In this document: piece by piece, positions 11,973 through 23,960 of the stretch | Numbering within the stretch: the stretch's first letter is position 1 | Layout of the letters: every line of letters starts with the position of its first letter | From: Parietaria judaica | Lineage: Eukaryota; Streptophyta; Magnoliopsida; Rosales; Urticaceae | DNA: 64,000 nt | Direction of reading: 5' to 3' | Assembly: GCA_954871525.1 (NCBI GenBank) | Contig: OX940863.1 | Location: forward strand, 22,270,001 to 22,334,000 | Position numbers and translations under genes: made by a program | Notes under the pieces: model-generated | The model's input: only the letters and a program-made list of their open reading frames with translations | Told to the model about the DNA's origin: nothing | Databases searched by the model: none

Positions 11973-13674
11973 ATGGGTGGAAACGATGGGTTGGTGCAAA
12001 GCTTGAAGTTCGATGGTTCGGACTACGCGTTTTGGAGAATGCAAGTCGAAGACTACCTCTATGGTAGAGAGCTTCATCTTCCTTTGGGTTCGAAACCAGA
12101 GGATATGGATGAGGCGGAATGGGCTCTGCTCGACAGAAAAGTGCTCGGATTTGTGCGGTTGACGTTGTCGAGGAATGTCGCGCACAACGTGGCGAAGGAG
12201 AAGACCACGGCGAGCATGATGAAAGCTCTCTCCGATATGTACGAGAAACCCTCGGCGAACAACAAGGTATTTCTCATGAAGAAACTTTTCTATTTGAGAA
12301 TGGAAGAAAGTGGGTTTGTAGCTACTCACTTGAACGAGTTCAACACCATAGTCAATCAATTGCCGTCTGTTGAAATAGATTTTGATGATGAAGTTCGTGC
12401 CCTAATTTTGTTGGCGTCTTTACCACCGAGTTGGGAATCAATGAGGGCAGTGGTTAGTAACTCCGTGGGTACTGCCAAGTTAAAGTTCAACGATGTCAGA
12501 GATCGTATTCTTGCAGAGAAATTTTGGAGAATCGATTCAGGGGAAGCATCGTCGAGTTCTGCGTTGCACGTAGAACACAGAGGCAGAGGAACCGAGAAGA
12601 GCCACAACTGGAACAAGGGCAGATCAAAGTCAAGAAATGGCAGAGGTCAGTCAAGATTCGGACGAAAAATGGAGTGTTGGAATTGTGGTAAAATGGGCCA
12701 CATGAGGAAAGATTGTAGAGCTCCGAAGAAGAAACATGACAACAGAGAAGATGCCGTAAATGCGGCTACCGAAGAAGTCGGTGATGCGTTATTCTTGTCG
12801 GCCGACAACCCGGTCAGTGGAGTTGTTGAGGATAAGGGTGATGCGCTATTGTTGTCCGTTGATAGCCCGATTGATGGTTGGGTGCTTGATTCGGGAGCGT
12901 CTTTCCACACCGCTCCTAACAAAGAGCAAATGGAGAACTACGTTGCGGGGAACCTCGGGAAAGTCTATTTGGCCGACGGCATACCACTAGATATTGTTGG
13001 TACCGGAGACATCACCTTGAAGATGCCAAACGGACGCACGTGGAAGATTAAGAAGGTTCGACATGTGTCAAAATTGAAGTGCAACTTAATTTCGGTGGGC
13101 CAACTCGACGGAGAAGGCCACACGATAACCTTTGGCGGTGGAGCGTGGAAGGTAGCAAAAGGTGCTTTGGTCATTGCCCGCGGCCATAAGACCGACACCC
13201 TTTACATGACGACAAGTTGTTCCGACTCGGCCGTGCTCGTGGACAATGCCAACAAGTCCGAGTTGTGGCACAATCGACTCGGACACATGAGCGAGAAAGG
13301 TATGAAGATTCTCGTGAAAGACGGAAAGATTTCCGAGTTCAAGTCGGTGGACCACCATTTGTGCGAGAGTTCTGTGCTTGGGAAACAACGGCGAGTTAGT
13401 TTCTCAAATGGAGGGAGAGATTTGAAGACCGAGAAGTTAGAATTGGTTCACACGGATGTGTGGGGACCGGCACCGGTTTCTTCCCTCGGAGGGTCACACT
13501 ACTATGTGACGTTCATCGACGACTCAACAAGAAAGCTTTGGGTCTACTTCATGAAGCACAAATCTGATGTGTTCACCGTTTTCAAGAAGTGGAAAGCTTT
13601 GGTTGAGAATGAGACAAGCTTGAAGTTGAAGAGTTTGAGATCCGATAACGGCGAAGAGTTTGAGATATTGTGCC
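11973..13674 (+). pseudogene. Copia gag, protease and N-terminal integrase
   Basis: The frame starts with ATG 43 bases downstream of the LTR. In order it shows a gag domain (residues about 1-200), a CCHC zinc knuckle (CWNCGKMGHMRKDC, near residue 235), an aspartic protease active site (VLDSGAS, near residue 308), a GAG-pre-integrase zinc region (LWHNRLGHM) and the start of the integrase core with its first catalytic Asp in HTDVWGP and the second in SDNG. It then shifts out of frame at about 13655-13675. Compared with the family, several residues between SDNG and the following helix are missing, so a small deletion that is not a multiple of three is the likely cause. Confidence 0.9.
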
Positions 13675-15104
13675 GAACATGAGATTAAGATGGTGAAGAC
13701 CATCCCCGGAACGCCTCAACAAAACGGGGTAGCGGAGAGGATGAACCGGACCATAAATGAGCGTGCAAGAAGCATGAGGTTACACTCCGGGCTACCGAAG
13801 ACGTTTTGGGCCGATGCGGTTAAAACCGCGGCGTACTTGATCAACCGAGGACCATCCGTTCCATTAAATTTCCGAATTCCGGAAAAGGCTTGGAGAGGGA
13901 AGAAGGTAAACCTTTCTTATTTGAAAGTGTTTGGTTGTTTGTCTTATGTTCATATTGATGCCACTTCTAGAAGTAAGCTTGATGTAAAGTCTAAGAAGTG
14001 TTATTTTATTGGCTATGGTGACTCCGAGCTTGGTTATCGTTTCTTGGATGACCAAAATCGGAAGATCATCCGAAGCAGGGACATCATCTTCAATGAACAA
14101 GTGTTGTACAAAGACAAGGTTCGAGAAGTCCCGGAAAGCCGCGTAACAGAGAATGAAAAATCAGCGGTGGTTGATTTGAATGAGTTTCCGGCACACGAGT
14201 CGCAAAGGGCTGCCCCGGAAGTGGGAGAACAAGCAGCCGAAGAAGTTGAACCCCCGTCAAGTCAACAAACGCCGATCACCGAGCTGCGCCGATCTTCTCG
14301 GGTGAGAAGGCCAACGCAAAGGTTCTCACCGTCGCTCAACCATATTTTGCTCACCGACAAGGGTGAACCCGAGAGCTATGATGAAGCTAAGGAAGTCGAT
14401 GAATCGAGCAAGTGGGAGTTGGCGATGAAGGACGAAATGGACTCATTGTTGTGCAATAAAACGTGGGAATTAGCCGAGCTACCGGCGAAAAAGAAGGCGT
14501 TACACAACAAGTGGGTCTACCGGATAAAGGAAGAACACGACGGGAGTAAGCGCTACAAAGTGCGGTTGGTCGTGAAGGGCTTCCAACAAAAGGAGGGCAT
14601 TGACTACACCGAGATTTTCTCTCCGGTAGTCAAGTTGGTAACTATCCGAACCGTCCTTGGATTGGTGGTGAAAGAAGATCTACACCTTCAACAAATGGAT
14701 GTGAAGACGGCGTTTCTTCACGGGGATTTGAAGGAAGAGAACTACATGAGACAACTAGAAGGCTTCGAGGTCAAAGACAAAGAGAAGATGGTGTGCAAGC
14801 TCCAAAAGAGTTTGTACGGCCTGAAACAAGCTCCAAGACAATGGTATAAGAAGTTCGACTCTTTCATGAAGAAAGCCAAGTTCGTGAGGTGCGAGGCGGA
14901 TCATTGTTGCTACTTCAAGAGATTTGAAGACTCTTACATGATTTTGCTCCTCTACGTCGATGACATGCTCATAGTGGGAGCAAATCTTCATGAAATCGAG
15001 AAGTTGAAGAAAAGATTGTCAAGGGAATTTGCGATGAAGGATCTCGGTGCCGCAAAGAAAATCCTCGGGATGAGGATTATACGAAGCAAGGATGGGTTGA
15101 AACT
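13662..15104 (+). pseudogene. Copia C-terminal integrase and reverse transcriptase
   Basis: In the second frame the integrase resumes with PGTPQQNGVAERMNRT, which contains the catalytic Glu. A linker and the reverse transcriptase follow (KVRLVVKGFQQKEGIDY, then MDVKTAFLHGDL, then the catalytic YVDDM). The linker has the SSRVRRPTQRF basic stretch common to Tork elements. The frame ends where the sequence jumps from the end of RT into the RNase H region. About 25 residues normally present between these parts are absent, indicating a deletion near 15105 that also changes frame. Confidence 0.88.
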
Positions 15105-15836
15105 TTGGGTAGCCATTTTCGGTTATCTAAAGATGACTCGCCAAAGACCGAGGAAGAGAGGGCACTCATGGACAAGGTTTCGTATGCTTCGGCTATCGGG
15201 AGCCTTATGTACGCGATGGTATGTACGAGGTCTGACATTGCACATGCAGTGGGAGTTGTTAGCCGATTTATGAGCGATCCGGGCAAACAACATTGGGAAG
15301 CCGTGAAGTGGATTTTCAGGTACCTCAAAGGAAGCTCAAGTTTAGCGTTGTGCTTTCGGAAGTCAAGCTCGGGGCTTGAAGGGTTCGTCGATGCGGACAA
15401 CGGCGGGGACGTCGACATTAGAAAGAGCACCTCCGGTTATGTTTACACATTCGGAGGTACGGCAATCAGTTGGCTTTCAAGGTTGCAAAAGATCGTTGCT
15501 CTTTCTAGTTGTGAAGCCGAGTATGTGGCTATAACGGAGGCTACGAAGGAGATGATTTGGCTTCAGTCCTTTCTACAAGAGCTGAACCATAATCAAGAGA
15601 GCTATGTGCTCTATAGCGATAGCCAGAGCGCCATTCATTTGGCGAAGAACCCCGCTTATCATGCCCGGACAAAGCACATACAACTTCGGTACCACTTCAT
15701 CAGATCGGCCTTGGAGGACGAGGTGCTAGTTCTCGAGAAGATCGCGGGAAGTGAGAATCCCGCGGACATGTTGACGAAGGCCGTGCCATACGAGAAACTG
15801 AAGTTGTGTGCAACTTCAGTTGGACTCCTCGAGTGA
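15105..15836 (+). pseudogene. Copia RNase H region
   Basis: The third piece carries the end of RT (YASAIGSLMYAM, SDIAHAVGVVSRFM) and the RNase H domain with VDADNGGD, the SSCEAEYVA motif and YSDSQSAIHLAKNP, ending at TGA before the 3' LTR. A canonical Copia RNase H often reads DADWAGD; the N in DNGGD is a possible point change. Because the upstream joint is deleted and frameshifted, this domain cannot be made as part of a continuous polyprotein. Confidence 0.88.
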
Positions 15837-15887
15837 TAATCGGAGCCGCCGCTTGCAAGCTTGGAGACGGGTGATTGTAATTAGTCT

Positions 15888-15900
15888 TCAAGTGGGAGAT
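15888..15900 (+). other. Copia polypurine tract
   Basis: The purine-rich AGTGGGAGAT lies directly before the 3' LTR, where plus-strand DNA synthesis is primed in LTR retrotransposons. Confidence 0.8.
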
Positions 15901-16295
15901 TGTTAATATGTGAAGCCTAATTTAATTGGGAAAGTCTTCATTAGCCTAGGGGTAATTTTGATATTTCTTCTATGTTGTTTTTAGACTTTCTTGATGGGAA
16001 AGTTGTCTTCTTGGACAAGCTTTGACCAAGGCTATGAATGAGAGCTTGGTGGGTTTCTTCCTCCATTGGAGAGATAGTGAGAAACACTTGTAAACACAAG
16101 GGAAGAGTGAGTGAGCTCGAGGGTGTATTCGAACAACTCCGTTGGAGATTCTAGTGGATCATATTTGCAAGCGGCAAGTGGACGTACCTCCCGCATTGGG
16201 GGCGAACCACTATAATCTCCGGTGTCATTTTATTTCGCTTTCTTGTCATTATTTCGTCTTTGGTTTGAAGGGGATTCGGTGTTTATTCCCTAACA
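15901..16295 (+). repeat. Copia 3' LTR
   Basis: Full-length partner of 11535-11929; it ends TAACA and is followed by the AAAAA duplication. Confidence 0.95.
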
Positions 16296-16300
16296 AAAAA

Positions 16301-17850
16301 TACTTGCATATGACATGTAAACTTAAGTATTGACGTGGTACGTCTAACATGATTAAAAGGGGAAAAAAATATCGTAAAAATTATATAAAAGTATGAGAAA
16401 TTACTATGATAAACATAAATTATATATAAATTCGGTGACTTATATATAAATTTTCCTAAAAATATTAAAATAAAGAGAAATTACTAAATGATCCTGCTTG
16501 CGGATCATGAATGAGAGGGTAATTTTGGCATATGCCGAAATAGAGGATAAAAATCACCTATATCACTATATGTAACAGAATCTTGACTAAAACGACTCTT
16601 CCTCAAACCAGTTATAAGCCACGAATCGAAAGGGTAATTTCGACTTATCCAGAGTAGAGTAGAGACTAGAGACGAGAGAGAGGTCTAGAATCTTTGTCTG
16701 GAGAAAAGTGGGACCCATACATCTTAAAAACAAATGACAGCGATATAGATTTCAAGGACACGTGTACGGATGAAAAACAATGCTTTGAGACGCATATTAT
16801 TGGTGGGCCCCACATATGCTTCAATTTTTGCTCGCGTGCGTTGTCTTGTTGGATAATTTGCTGACTGTGTTATTTCAATTCATCTCTTTATAATTTTTAT
16901 ATTAAAATATAATATTCTGGATTGAAGTAGAAAATCAAAGTAATATGATATTAAATTAAAATACAATTAGATTTAATTAAAAACTTAAAAATTTTATAAT
17001 AATGAATATATGATAAGTTTGTATTATTTTTTCCAAAAAAAAGTTTGTAATATTTTAATTAACTAAGTTAACATCAGAAAATTACTCAAAAAAAAAAATG
17101 TAGCATAAGAGACTCAGACAGTTGGCAATTAATTTACAATTCTTATTTATTTCAGTTAATTTCCAATTTTATTAACTAGCACTGTTATCAGAATATAGCT
17201 ATAAATATTTGCAAAGTAGGAATTAAAAAAAATATATGTAAATATAAATTAATCAAAAGAACCAAAAAAGAAAAAAAAAATCTATTTTATTAGTGATATT
17301 TATTTTGAAGCAAAGTAACTGTTCTGCAACGGACTACTAAAGTGTTAATAGAAATAACAAAAAGATGAAATAAAGACATTCGATAGTCCTCAAGTGTCAA
17401 GTCAACCGACTCTAAATAATAAAATAATAAAGGGTAAATGAGCCGAATGCCCATTTGTAACTCAATGTTTAGAAAAAAATGCTCATTTCTATTTATGGTA
17501 ATCAAAATCATCAACTAATTGAAATATGGACTAATATATCATTCGAATTAATTAATTAATATTTGGAATTTTAATTACATTTAAAATTAATTATTAATTT
17601 GAATTAATTAATAAAACAAAAATAAAAAAAATTCCTTTACGATTTTAATTTTAAAAATAAATTTTCAACAAAAAAAAATCTCCCTTAATAATTTCAAATA
17701 TGTTCTCCCTATTAATCAACATTCTAACGAGTTACGTGATTATGAAACTGTAATTATATTTATGAAAATTCAATAACGTGATGAACATCGAGACATTGTG
17801 CTTGTTTATGAGCTTCTTGAGGATTTTCAACAACAATATTACGGGCATTA
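16301..17850. other. intergenic stretch, no gene recognised
   Basis: The DNA is AT-rich with no supported gene. Around 16600-16870 it is less AT-rich and includes GACACGTGTAC (G-box-like core) and GGTGGGCCCCACAT, which could be remnants of a promoter or transposon, but no adjacent reading frame supports a gene. Confidence 0.5.
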
Positions 17851-18080
17851 AACTGTAGAAATATTTACGAAATTAAACTCTAAACATATTTACGAAAGTT
17901 TAAGAAAGATGTAGTTATAAAACTGTAAATATATGAACAACTTCGAAAAATTGTAAATTTATTAACGAATAACGTAAATATGTTTACGAAATATTTACGA
18001 ATCTTGTGAGTAAACTGTAAACATATTTACGAATAACGTAGATATGTTTACGAAATATTCACGAATCTTGTGAATATGCC
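17850..18080. repeat. diverged tandem repeats with palindromic hairpins, left block
   Basis: A unit of about 70 bp built around GTAAACATATTTACG and its inverted copy recurs two to three times in decayed form. At 18017-18051 the two halves form a 15-bp stem (one mismatch) with a 5-base AATAA loop. A further copy lies at 18818-18890, on the other side of the Gypsy relic. Confidence 0.7.
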
Positions 18081-18817
18081 AAATGGTACGAACCCCGTTA
18101 AGAATAACGAGACCCGAAGACAAAATGGTTCTGATAGACTTTACTTCGATCAGATTGTGTGAAGAATCTGGACTTCTTGAACCCGAACAAACACGAACCA
18201 AAGGTATTGTTAACCTTTGACCCGATGCTTTGATGAACTCAACAAAACTCAGATTGGGAAGACGCCACAAACGAAGATGGAAATTCGCTTGATAAGTCGA
18301 AGAACGCCACGGAAAGATTCCGATAAGTTTGTAAAGCTCCTAAGAACTATAGAGAGAGTTTTAACTCACAAGATATATCTGAAAACTTGATTCTTTTCGT
18401 TGCTCCTCATGGTGGTCTTTAAATAGGCATTACAAAGTGGTGGGAATTGATGACAACCACTCAGAAAACCCTAATACAATACCAACTTTTAAACTACCCT
18501 ATTAACTACTGAGAATCCCAACAAAAACCATTGAATAAAACCCTAATACAACAATAGGACTAGATTCAACGTTTTTAATGAATAGAAACAAGACACTTTA
18601 TTCAGATTTGACCAAACTAATTCAAGGCTTGAATTATGTTGATCAATTTGGGCTGAGCTTTAGAATCATGGTCAATTGGTCTTCTTGAATTAGCCTGACC
18701 CCAAATCTCTTGAATAAGCCCATTCAACATGCTCTTGAACTTCTTTGCCCGTGCTCTTGTAACCGGGCCAATTGGAACTTGAGCTGGATCTTGATTAGTC
18801 CCATCGCCATTTGCATC
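18080..18817 (-). mobile_element. Ty3/Gypsy relic: polyprotein C-terminus plus LTR-like DNA
   Basis: On the minus strand a frame at 18815-18617 encodes IGPVTRARAKKFKSMLNGL, which I recognise as the kind of C-terminal tail found in plant Ty3/Gypsy polyproteins, followed by a stop. Downstream on that strand come about 500 bp that look like an LTR (a CCTATTTAAAG TATA-like stretch near 18417-18426, pyrimidine-rich leader). The whole segment lies between two copies of a palindromic repeat. No complete element, primer site or target duplication is visible. Confidence 0.55.
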
Positions 18818-18915
18818 ATAAACTGTAAACATATTTACGAATAACGTAAATATGTTTACAAAATATTTACGAATCTTGTGAATATGTAAACTGTAAACAT
18901 ATTTACAAAACTGAA
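18818..18915. repeat. palindromic repeat, right block
   Basis: This is a copy of the repeat seen at 17960-18077. At 18825-18859 GTAAACATATTTACG and CGTAAATATGTTTAC form a perfect 15-bp stem with an AATAA loop. A partial further unit follows to about 18915. Confidence 0.75.
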
Positions 18916-18930
18916 ATTCGGTAGTATTTA

Positions 18931-19089
18931 CCCCCGTAGCCTCCGCCATCGCCCTCGCGGCGACCGTCGTAGCCTCCTCCGCCGGAGCCGCGGGACTGGG
19001 CCTCGTTGACGGTGATGTTCCTGTCGTCGAGGTTCTGGCCGTTCATCCCCTCAATCGCCTCCCTCATGGCGTTCTCAGCGCTAAAGGTC
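18931..19089 (-). pseudogene. fragment of a glycine-rich RNA-binding protein gene
   Basis: Read on the minus strand, this GC-rich stretch encodes AMREAIEGMNGQNLDDRNIT, then VNEAQSRGSGGGGY and further glycine-rich sequence. That matches the end of the RNA-recognition motif and the start of the glycine-rich tail of plant GRP7/GRP8-type proteins. The RRM's first half (with RNP2 and RNP1), the start codon and most of the glycine-rich tail are missing, so it is a fragment of about 50 codons. It is joined upstream to low-complexity Arg-rich sequence and downstream to the palindromic repeat, in a transposon-rich block. Capture by a transposon is a reasonable inference; a truncated retrocopy is the alternative. 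Confidence 0.75.
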
Positions 19090-19765
19090 GAGCGACGACG
19101 ATGGCGGCGGCGATAGAAGGAGAACGAGCGACGACGACGACAACCAGAGAAAAACAACGAGAGGTTGAAGACGATCGAGGTTGAAGAGAGAAAGAAATAA
19201 AAGAGAAATAAAAGGAAATTCAAGATTTGAGGTCACAGTATCAAATTAATTTGAAATCTGATAAATATGGGAATAATTCAACCTTGATTTTAGGAAAATA
19301 AAATTTCAAAATTAAACTAAATAATTAATAATTAATTAACGAAAATAAAAATATATAATTAAAATCAAGGTTATAATGGTCCAAAATTTATTAAAAATTG
19401 GTATAAATGAATTAATTGAAACTATGGGTATTTCTCATAAACCTTTAGTGTATTTTGGGCATTTCATGGGTTTTTCTATGTATCATAAAACTCTTCAGTT
19501 ATAATATTGACATCAATACCAATTTTTTTTATATATATTTTTAAAATATAGTAGCACAATATTAAATAAGAATAAAATTCAATGAAATAATAATTTTTTC
19601 CATTTAATTGGTATACTTTTTATTAAATTAGAAATTTATATGTGACTTTCTCACAATTGTATTTAAAATTTTAATTATTTAATTATTATCTTTATTTATA
19701 TTAAAAATTAGACAAAGTTATTTGTGGAACACATATCTGAACATGCATATGAAAGCAAGTGGTGC
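19090..19765. other. AT-rich spacer
   Basis: About 130 bp next to the RNA-binding-protein fragment are purine/pyrimidine-biased and may be leader sequence of the same capture. The rest is AT-rich DNA with no gene. Confidence 0.5.
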
Positions 19766-20252
19766 CACCGGTGTTATGGAAGCCCACAGGAGATCGTCGT
19801 TTTTCTGAGGTCGGAGAAGTCGGTTTAAGTATTATTTATCTATTATCTATCTATTATGTGAGTTTTTAGACTATGTGTTTGATAGTTGAGATTTGTGACT
19901 TGTGAGACTATGTTTTATTAGTGTTTTAGATTTGAGACTTCTGATAGAATTATATGTGTGTATGACTTTATTTACATATGTTTTGAGATATGATATTATA
20001 AAAATATTTTATAAGTTTTTTGTCGAAAAGTATCGATAATCCGTCGATAATCATCGAAAAGTATCTGTAATCGGTAAGCTACAGTATTATAAGTTTTTCG
20101 TCGGTTAATCGGTAAGCTATCGATTAATCTGTCGAAAACGGCAAGCGATTTATCGGCAAGTTCGGTAAGTTGAACCTTGCTAGTACTATTGATTATGGTT
20201 TTAAATATCGATATCGTTTCGCACTCTCCATTTTACGAATATATCGCTTGCC
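19766..20252 (+). repeat. left long terminal inverted repeat
   Basis: It is rich in TATCGATA-type words and contains direct sub-repeats (CGGTAAGCTA, GTCGAAAA). It pairs with 24361-24812 over nearly its full length; small indels account for the length difference. Confidence 0.85.
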
Positions 20253-20817
20253 GAATCATTTTCTCCTTTCTCTCATTTTGCGAGACCCATTCGGCACCCC
20301 TCTCCTTTCTTTCAAATTTCGCAAGCTGCAGGCCAAATCTTCACATATTTCGCTTTTTTTTTTTGGTGAAAATCGCAAGGTATGTCCATGGAAATCCCAC
20401 ATATTTCATTTTATTGCTATTTGCGAATTTGCTTGATGATTAGAGGAAAATTAATATTTTTAGGGTTTGTGAAATATTTTTAGGGGAAAATCGCAAGGTA
20501 TGCTAAATTTTGTGAAATATTTTTAGGGTTTGTGAAATATTTTTAGGGTTTGTTAAATTTTCAACTTGTAAGTTAAACTTGATGATGAATAATAAATATG
20601 ATGAATTTTTGAATATGTGATGTTAGTGTTCTTGAGCTTTCATATTTGTGTTCATCGAATAAGTTGAATCTGACTTGTTGATTAGTTTATTAGTGACTAA
20701 ATTTTGTTGATTGGTTGATTAGTTTTAGTTAAGGTGTGTATTATTGAATACGGATTAGTTACTAAGTAGTAAGTAAGTAAGTAATATTTCTGTGTGTTCA
20801 ATTGTAGGTAATCAAAG

Positions 20818-23800
20818 ATGGCTCCAGATCTCGCAAGAGAACATTGTACTCAGATCGGTAATAGTTTCCGATGCATTTACTGCGGGCTCGTCATCAGAGG
20901 CGGTGGAATAATGAGGATGAAGCACCACACTGCCGGTAACGATCCTCGTAAGAACACCAAACTGTGCCCTGATGCAACGCCAGAGGCAAAATATGTTTGC
21001 AGAGGCGTCCTCGGGCACAAAAAAAAGAGGCAAGAATAAAGAGATGAAAGAAGTTTCTAAGCGTGAGATGCGCACGGACCTTGCGAGGGTTCCCGTCGAC
21101 GTATACGAACAATTCTCGAACATACGCAATGAGATAGACGCGGAGGATGAGCAAACCGAGGCTGAAGTTCACCGCCACATGAAACGATCGAGACAGCAAG
21201 CAGCGGCAGATGAATTCCATCAGAGCCAAGTTCCAGCCCACGGTGCCAGTCAATTGGGTGGATCTTCTCCGGCCAGGCTTGCAGTTGTATGAGGAACCCG
21301 GCGGGCTTGTACTATAAATCGGATTCGGCAAAGAAGATAACGATGTCGTTTGGGTCGCAATTAGTGGATAAAGTACACCGTCTCACGAGCAAATTATTCA
21401 TTCACGAAGGCCTTTCGTTTATAAAAGTGAAGTCCCCCCACTTTCATAATATGGCGCAGGGCTTCATGGAAGCAGGTAAATAATTTATTAAATTTTTTTA
21501 TAGTAGTAAATTAGTAATATATTATTTTTTGAAAGTGCGTAACTAATTATATTTTTTCAACACAGGAAAAGGTATGACAATTCCGACCCTGTACGAGATC
21601 ACAGAGAAGTACTTGCCTTTGGAGGTGGCAGAATCGGAACGAATGATTAACGAAGCTCGAAAGATTTGGGCTGTCACAGGGTGCACGATCATGTCCGACA
21701 GTTGGACGGGTCCGACCAATCTCTCGATCCTTAATTTCATGGTCTACTCGGGGGGTAGAGACGGCATTCTTGAAGTCGATAAATGCATCGGATAAGATCG
21801 AGAACGCCAAGTACATCTACGAAATCTTGAAGACCGTCATAATGGACGTCGGTCCTGAGAACGTGGTCCAGATCGTCACCGACAATGGTTCGGCTTACGT
21901 GAAAGCCGGTAAGGAACTGAGGAATTCAAGCGGCTTACGTGCAGCCCATTGTATCGACCTCATGTTTGAGGATATTGTGAAGCGTGGCATTATTGCAAAA
22001 CCCGTCGCAAAGGAAAAGACGGCCACGAAGTACATCTACAACCATGCAATGGTGCTGGAGTACATGAGGAAGACCCTTAAGTGCGATTTTCTTCGTCCCG
22101 AAGTCACGCGTTTCGCGACGAAATACCTAACGGTGAATAACCGTAACGAGAATAAAGCCAGGCTACGTCAGATGTTCACTTCTGAGTAGTGGGAGAACAA
22201 CACATTCAAAAAGACGGTGAAATGGATGAAGTGTGAGGCGATCTTAATGGACAAAGACTTCTGGAAAGACGTAACAGAGTGTTTGGATACGAACCAATGT
22301 ATATAGCCTTGCGCTTCACGGACGCAGAGGTAGTTCCCACGATGGCATGATGTACCACGTATATGAGATGTTGCGCGCCAGTCTAAAGAGAATCAAGGGA
22401 AGGGGTTGGGCCGTCGATATGGTGCACCGGCGATGGAAGAACCAGCTTTGTCATCCATTACACGAGGTTGCCCATTGGTTGAATCCTATAACTCAATACG
22501 ACCCGGAGATCGTGATGCGAGAAAAATGTGAATCGAAAGTGGCAAAAGTTTACAAAGTCTTATTTCGCCACGATTCCGTCTCTACTCTTGCGGCTGAGGT
22601 TAGTTTCTTACTTCCTGTAATTGATTTCAAATCACCACAGGATTCAACAAGGGTACTTTTTAAACGAGTTCGTTTTGTCTTTTCCACAACAGATGCTTCA
22701 CTTTAAATGGCTTTAGGTGAATGCGGAGCAGAACAACTATTGCGGCGAGAAAAAACGTGGCACCAGGTATTTACAGGAACATATTATAATGTTTTTAACA
22801 ACTTGTTTATTGTCTAACGTATTTACTTATCATTATTGCAGCCAAATGGTAGGCCATGTTCGGTCACGAGTGCCCGACTCTCCAAAAGTTAGCCGTCAGA
22901 ATCTTGTCATAGACGGTTTCTTCCTCGGCGTGCGAGCGCAACTCGAGCACATTTGCACTAGTACACACAAAACCGAGGAACCGTCTGACGTACAAGAGGA
23001 TAGACAACCTTTTTAAGGTCATCTACAACACAAAATTGGCTATACGGGACCTTACGGCTGCATACCCCCCCCCCCCCCCCCCGGGACTACAATGATCATT
23101 CGAGTGGATCTATGCCGCCATGGGGAATACAAGGTCGTTGAACAAGAATGAGATCTTGGAGTGGATTTAAGAGGCCCACCTCGATGAAGCGGTTGGGATC
23201 CCGGATCCTTATATTGCTATGGAGGCTACGACGGACAGCACAAATGTAATGGAGACCCTATGGACCCACGTCAACCGAAGGCATGGTGAGGAGGATAAAA
23301 TTATTGATATGACATCAACAGGAAACTTACCGACGGGCGGGAACTCTCCGACGGGCTCCATGCCTTATGATACAGACGATTCCCCGCCGAGAGGAGGAGG
23401 AGAAGGATGCGGTTATATGGTGGACCCAGACCCCTATGGTGACGAACGTAGAACGGAGTACTACGGTGACGTACGTTCGTTCGGTGCATCATCACATGGC
23501 CGCCAGACTACTTCGTCTCACGATGCATTTCACCCGGGATTCTTTGCAAACCCCCTGCTGCCCGGCCACCACAAGACGAGTATAATGATGTTGTGGATGA
23601 CATTTTTGGCCATTTTTTGATAGTTTCTGGCCTGGCGTACTACCTACACCACCGCCTGAGTATTTGCCACCGCCTTCACCACCGCGGTCAACCGACGTCG
23701 ACACTTTGACATCTAGATTTGAGGGCATGTCATTCTCGGCTTCAGAGGGTACGAACCTCTATTCCAATGCTGAAATCTTAGGTCAGGATCCACCAATCCG

Positions 23801-23960
23801 TCGATATGTTGAATTTCCTATTCTCAATGCGATCGTGGGTTTAGACCAGTTTAACTACGAGTCGCACGTACAGATGTACGTAGCTAACTACGTTTCGGTG
23901 ATCACGTGGTATGATTACTGTTCTTACCAGACTCAGCAGCCACACATATTCCAGCCGCCA
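20818..23960 (+). pseudogene. hAT-like transposase (BED + DUF659), degenerate
   Basis: An N-terminal BED-type zinc finger is visible (FRCIYCGLVIRGGGIMRMKHH, from 20818). A DUF659-like region follows with GCTIMSDSWTGPTNLSILNF and NVVQIVTDNGSAYVKAGKEL (about 21680-21930), then LRPEVTRFATKYL. An intron with good GT/AG ends (GCAG|GTAAAT, CAACACAG|GA) lies at about 21475-21564. At least three frame changes (near 21010, 21290 and 21780) and an in-frame TAG at 22187-22189 break it. Downstream pieces (22347-23016, 23219-24071) match the proline-, glycine- and acidic-rich tails of these proteins. Such transposases cut and paste DNA as dimers in the nucleus; this copy cannot make one. Confidence 0.8.
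23065..23082 (+). repeat. poly-C tract, 18 bases
   Basis: An uninterrupted run of C inside the transposase remnant. Length at such runs is error-prone in sequencing and in replication, so the local frame is unreliable. Confidence 0.9.

Larger units (their letters stand above)
11535..16295 (+). mobile_element. Ty1/Copia LTR retrotransposon, Tork/Tnt1-like, inactive
   Basis: The element is complete: two 395-bp LTRs (11535-11929 and 15901-16295), a primer-binding site, a coding region in the order gag, protease, integrase, reverse transcriptase, RNase H, and a polypurine tract. It is flanked by AAAAA on each side (11530-11534, 16296-16300), a weak but consistent 5-bp duplication. Integrase before reverse transcriptase defines Copia. 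The phrasing of the integrase-RT linker resembles Tnt1/Tork. The LTRs differ at nine positions by eye (about 2.3%), so the insertion is fairly young, yet the polyprotein is broken twice. Confidence 0.95.
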
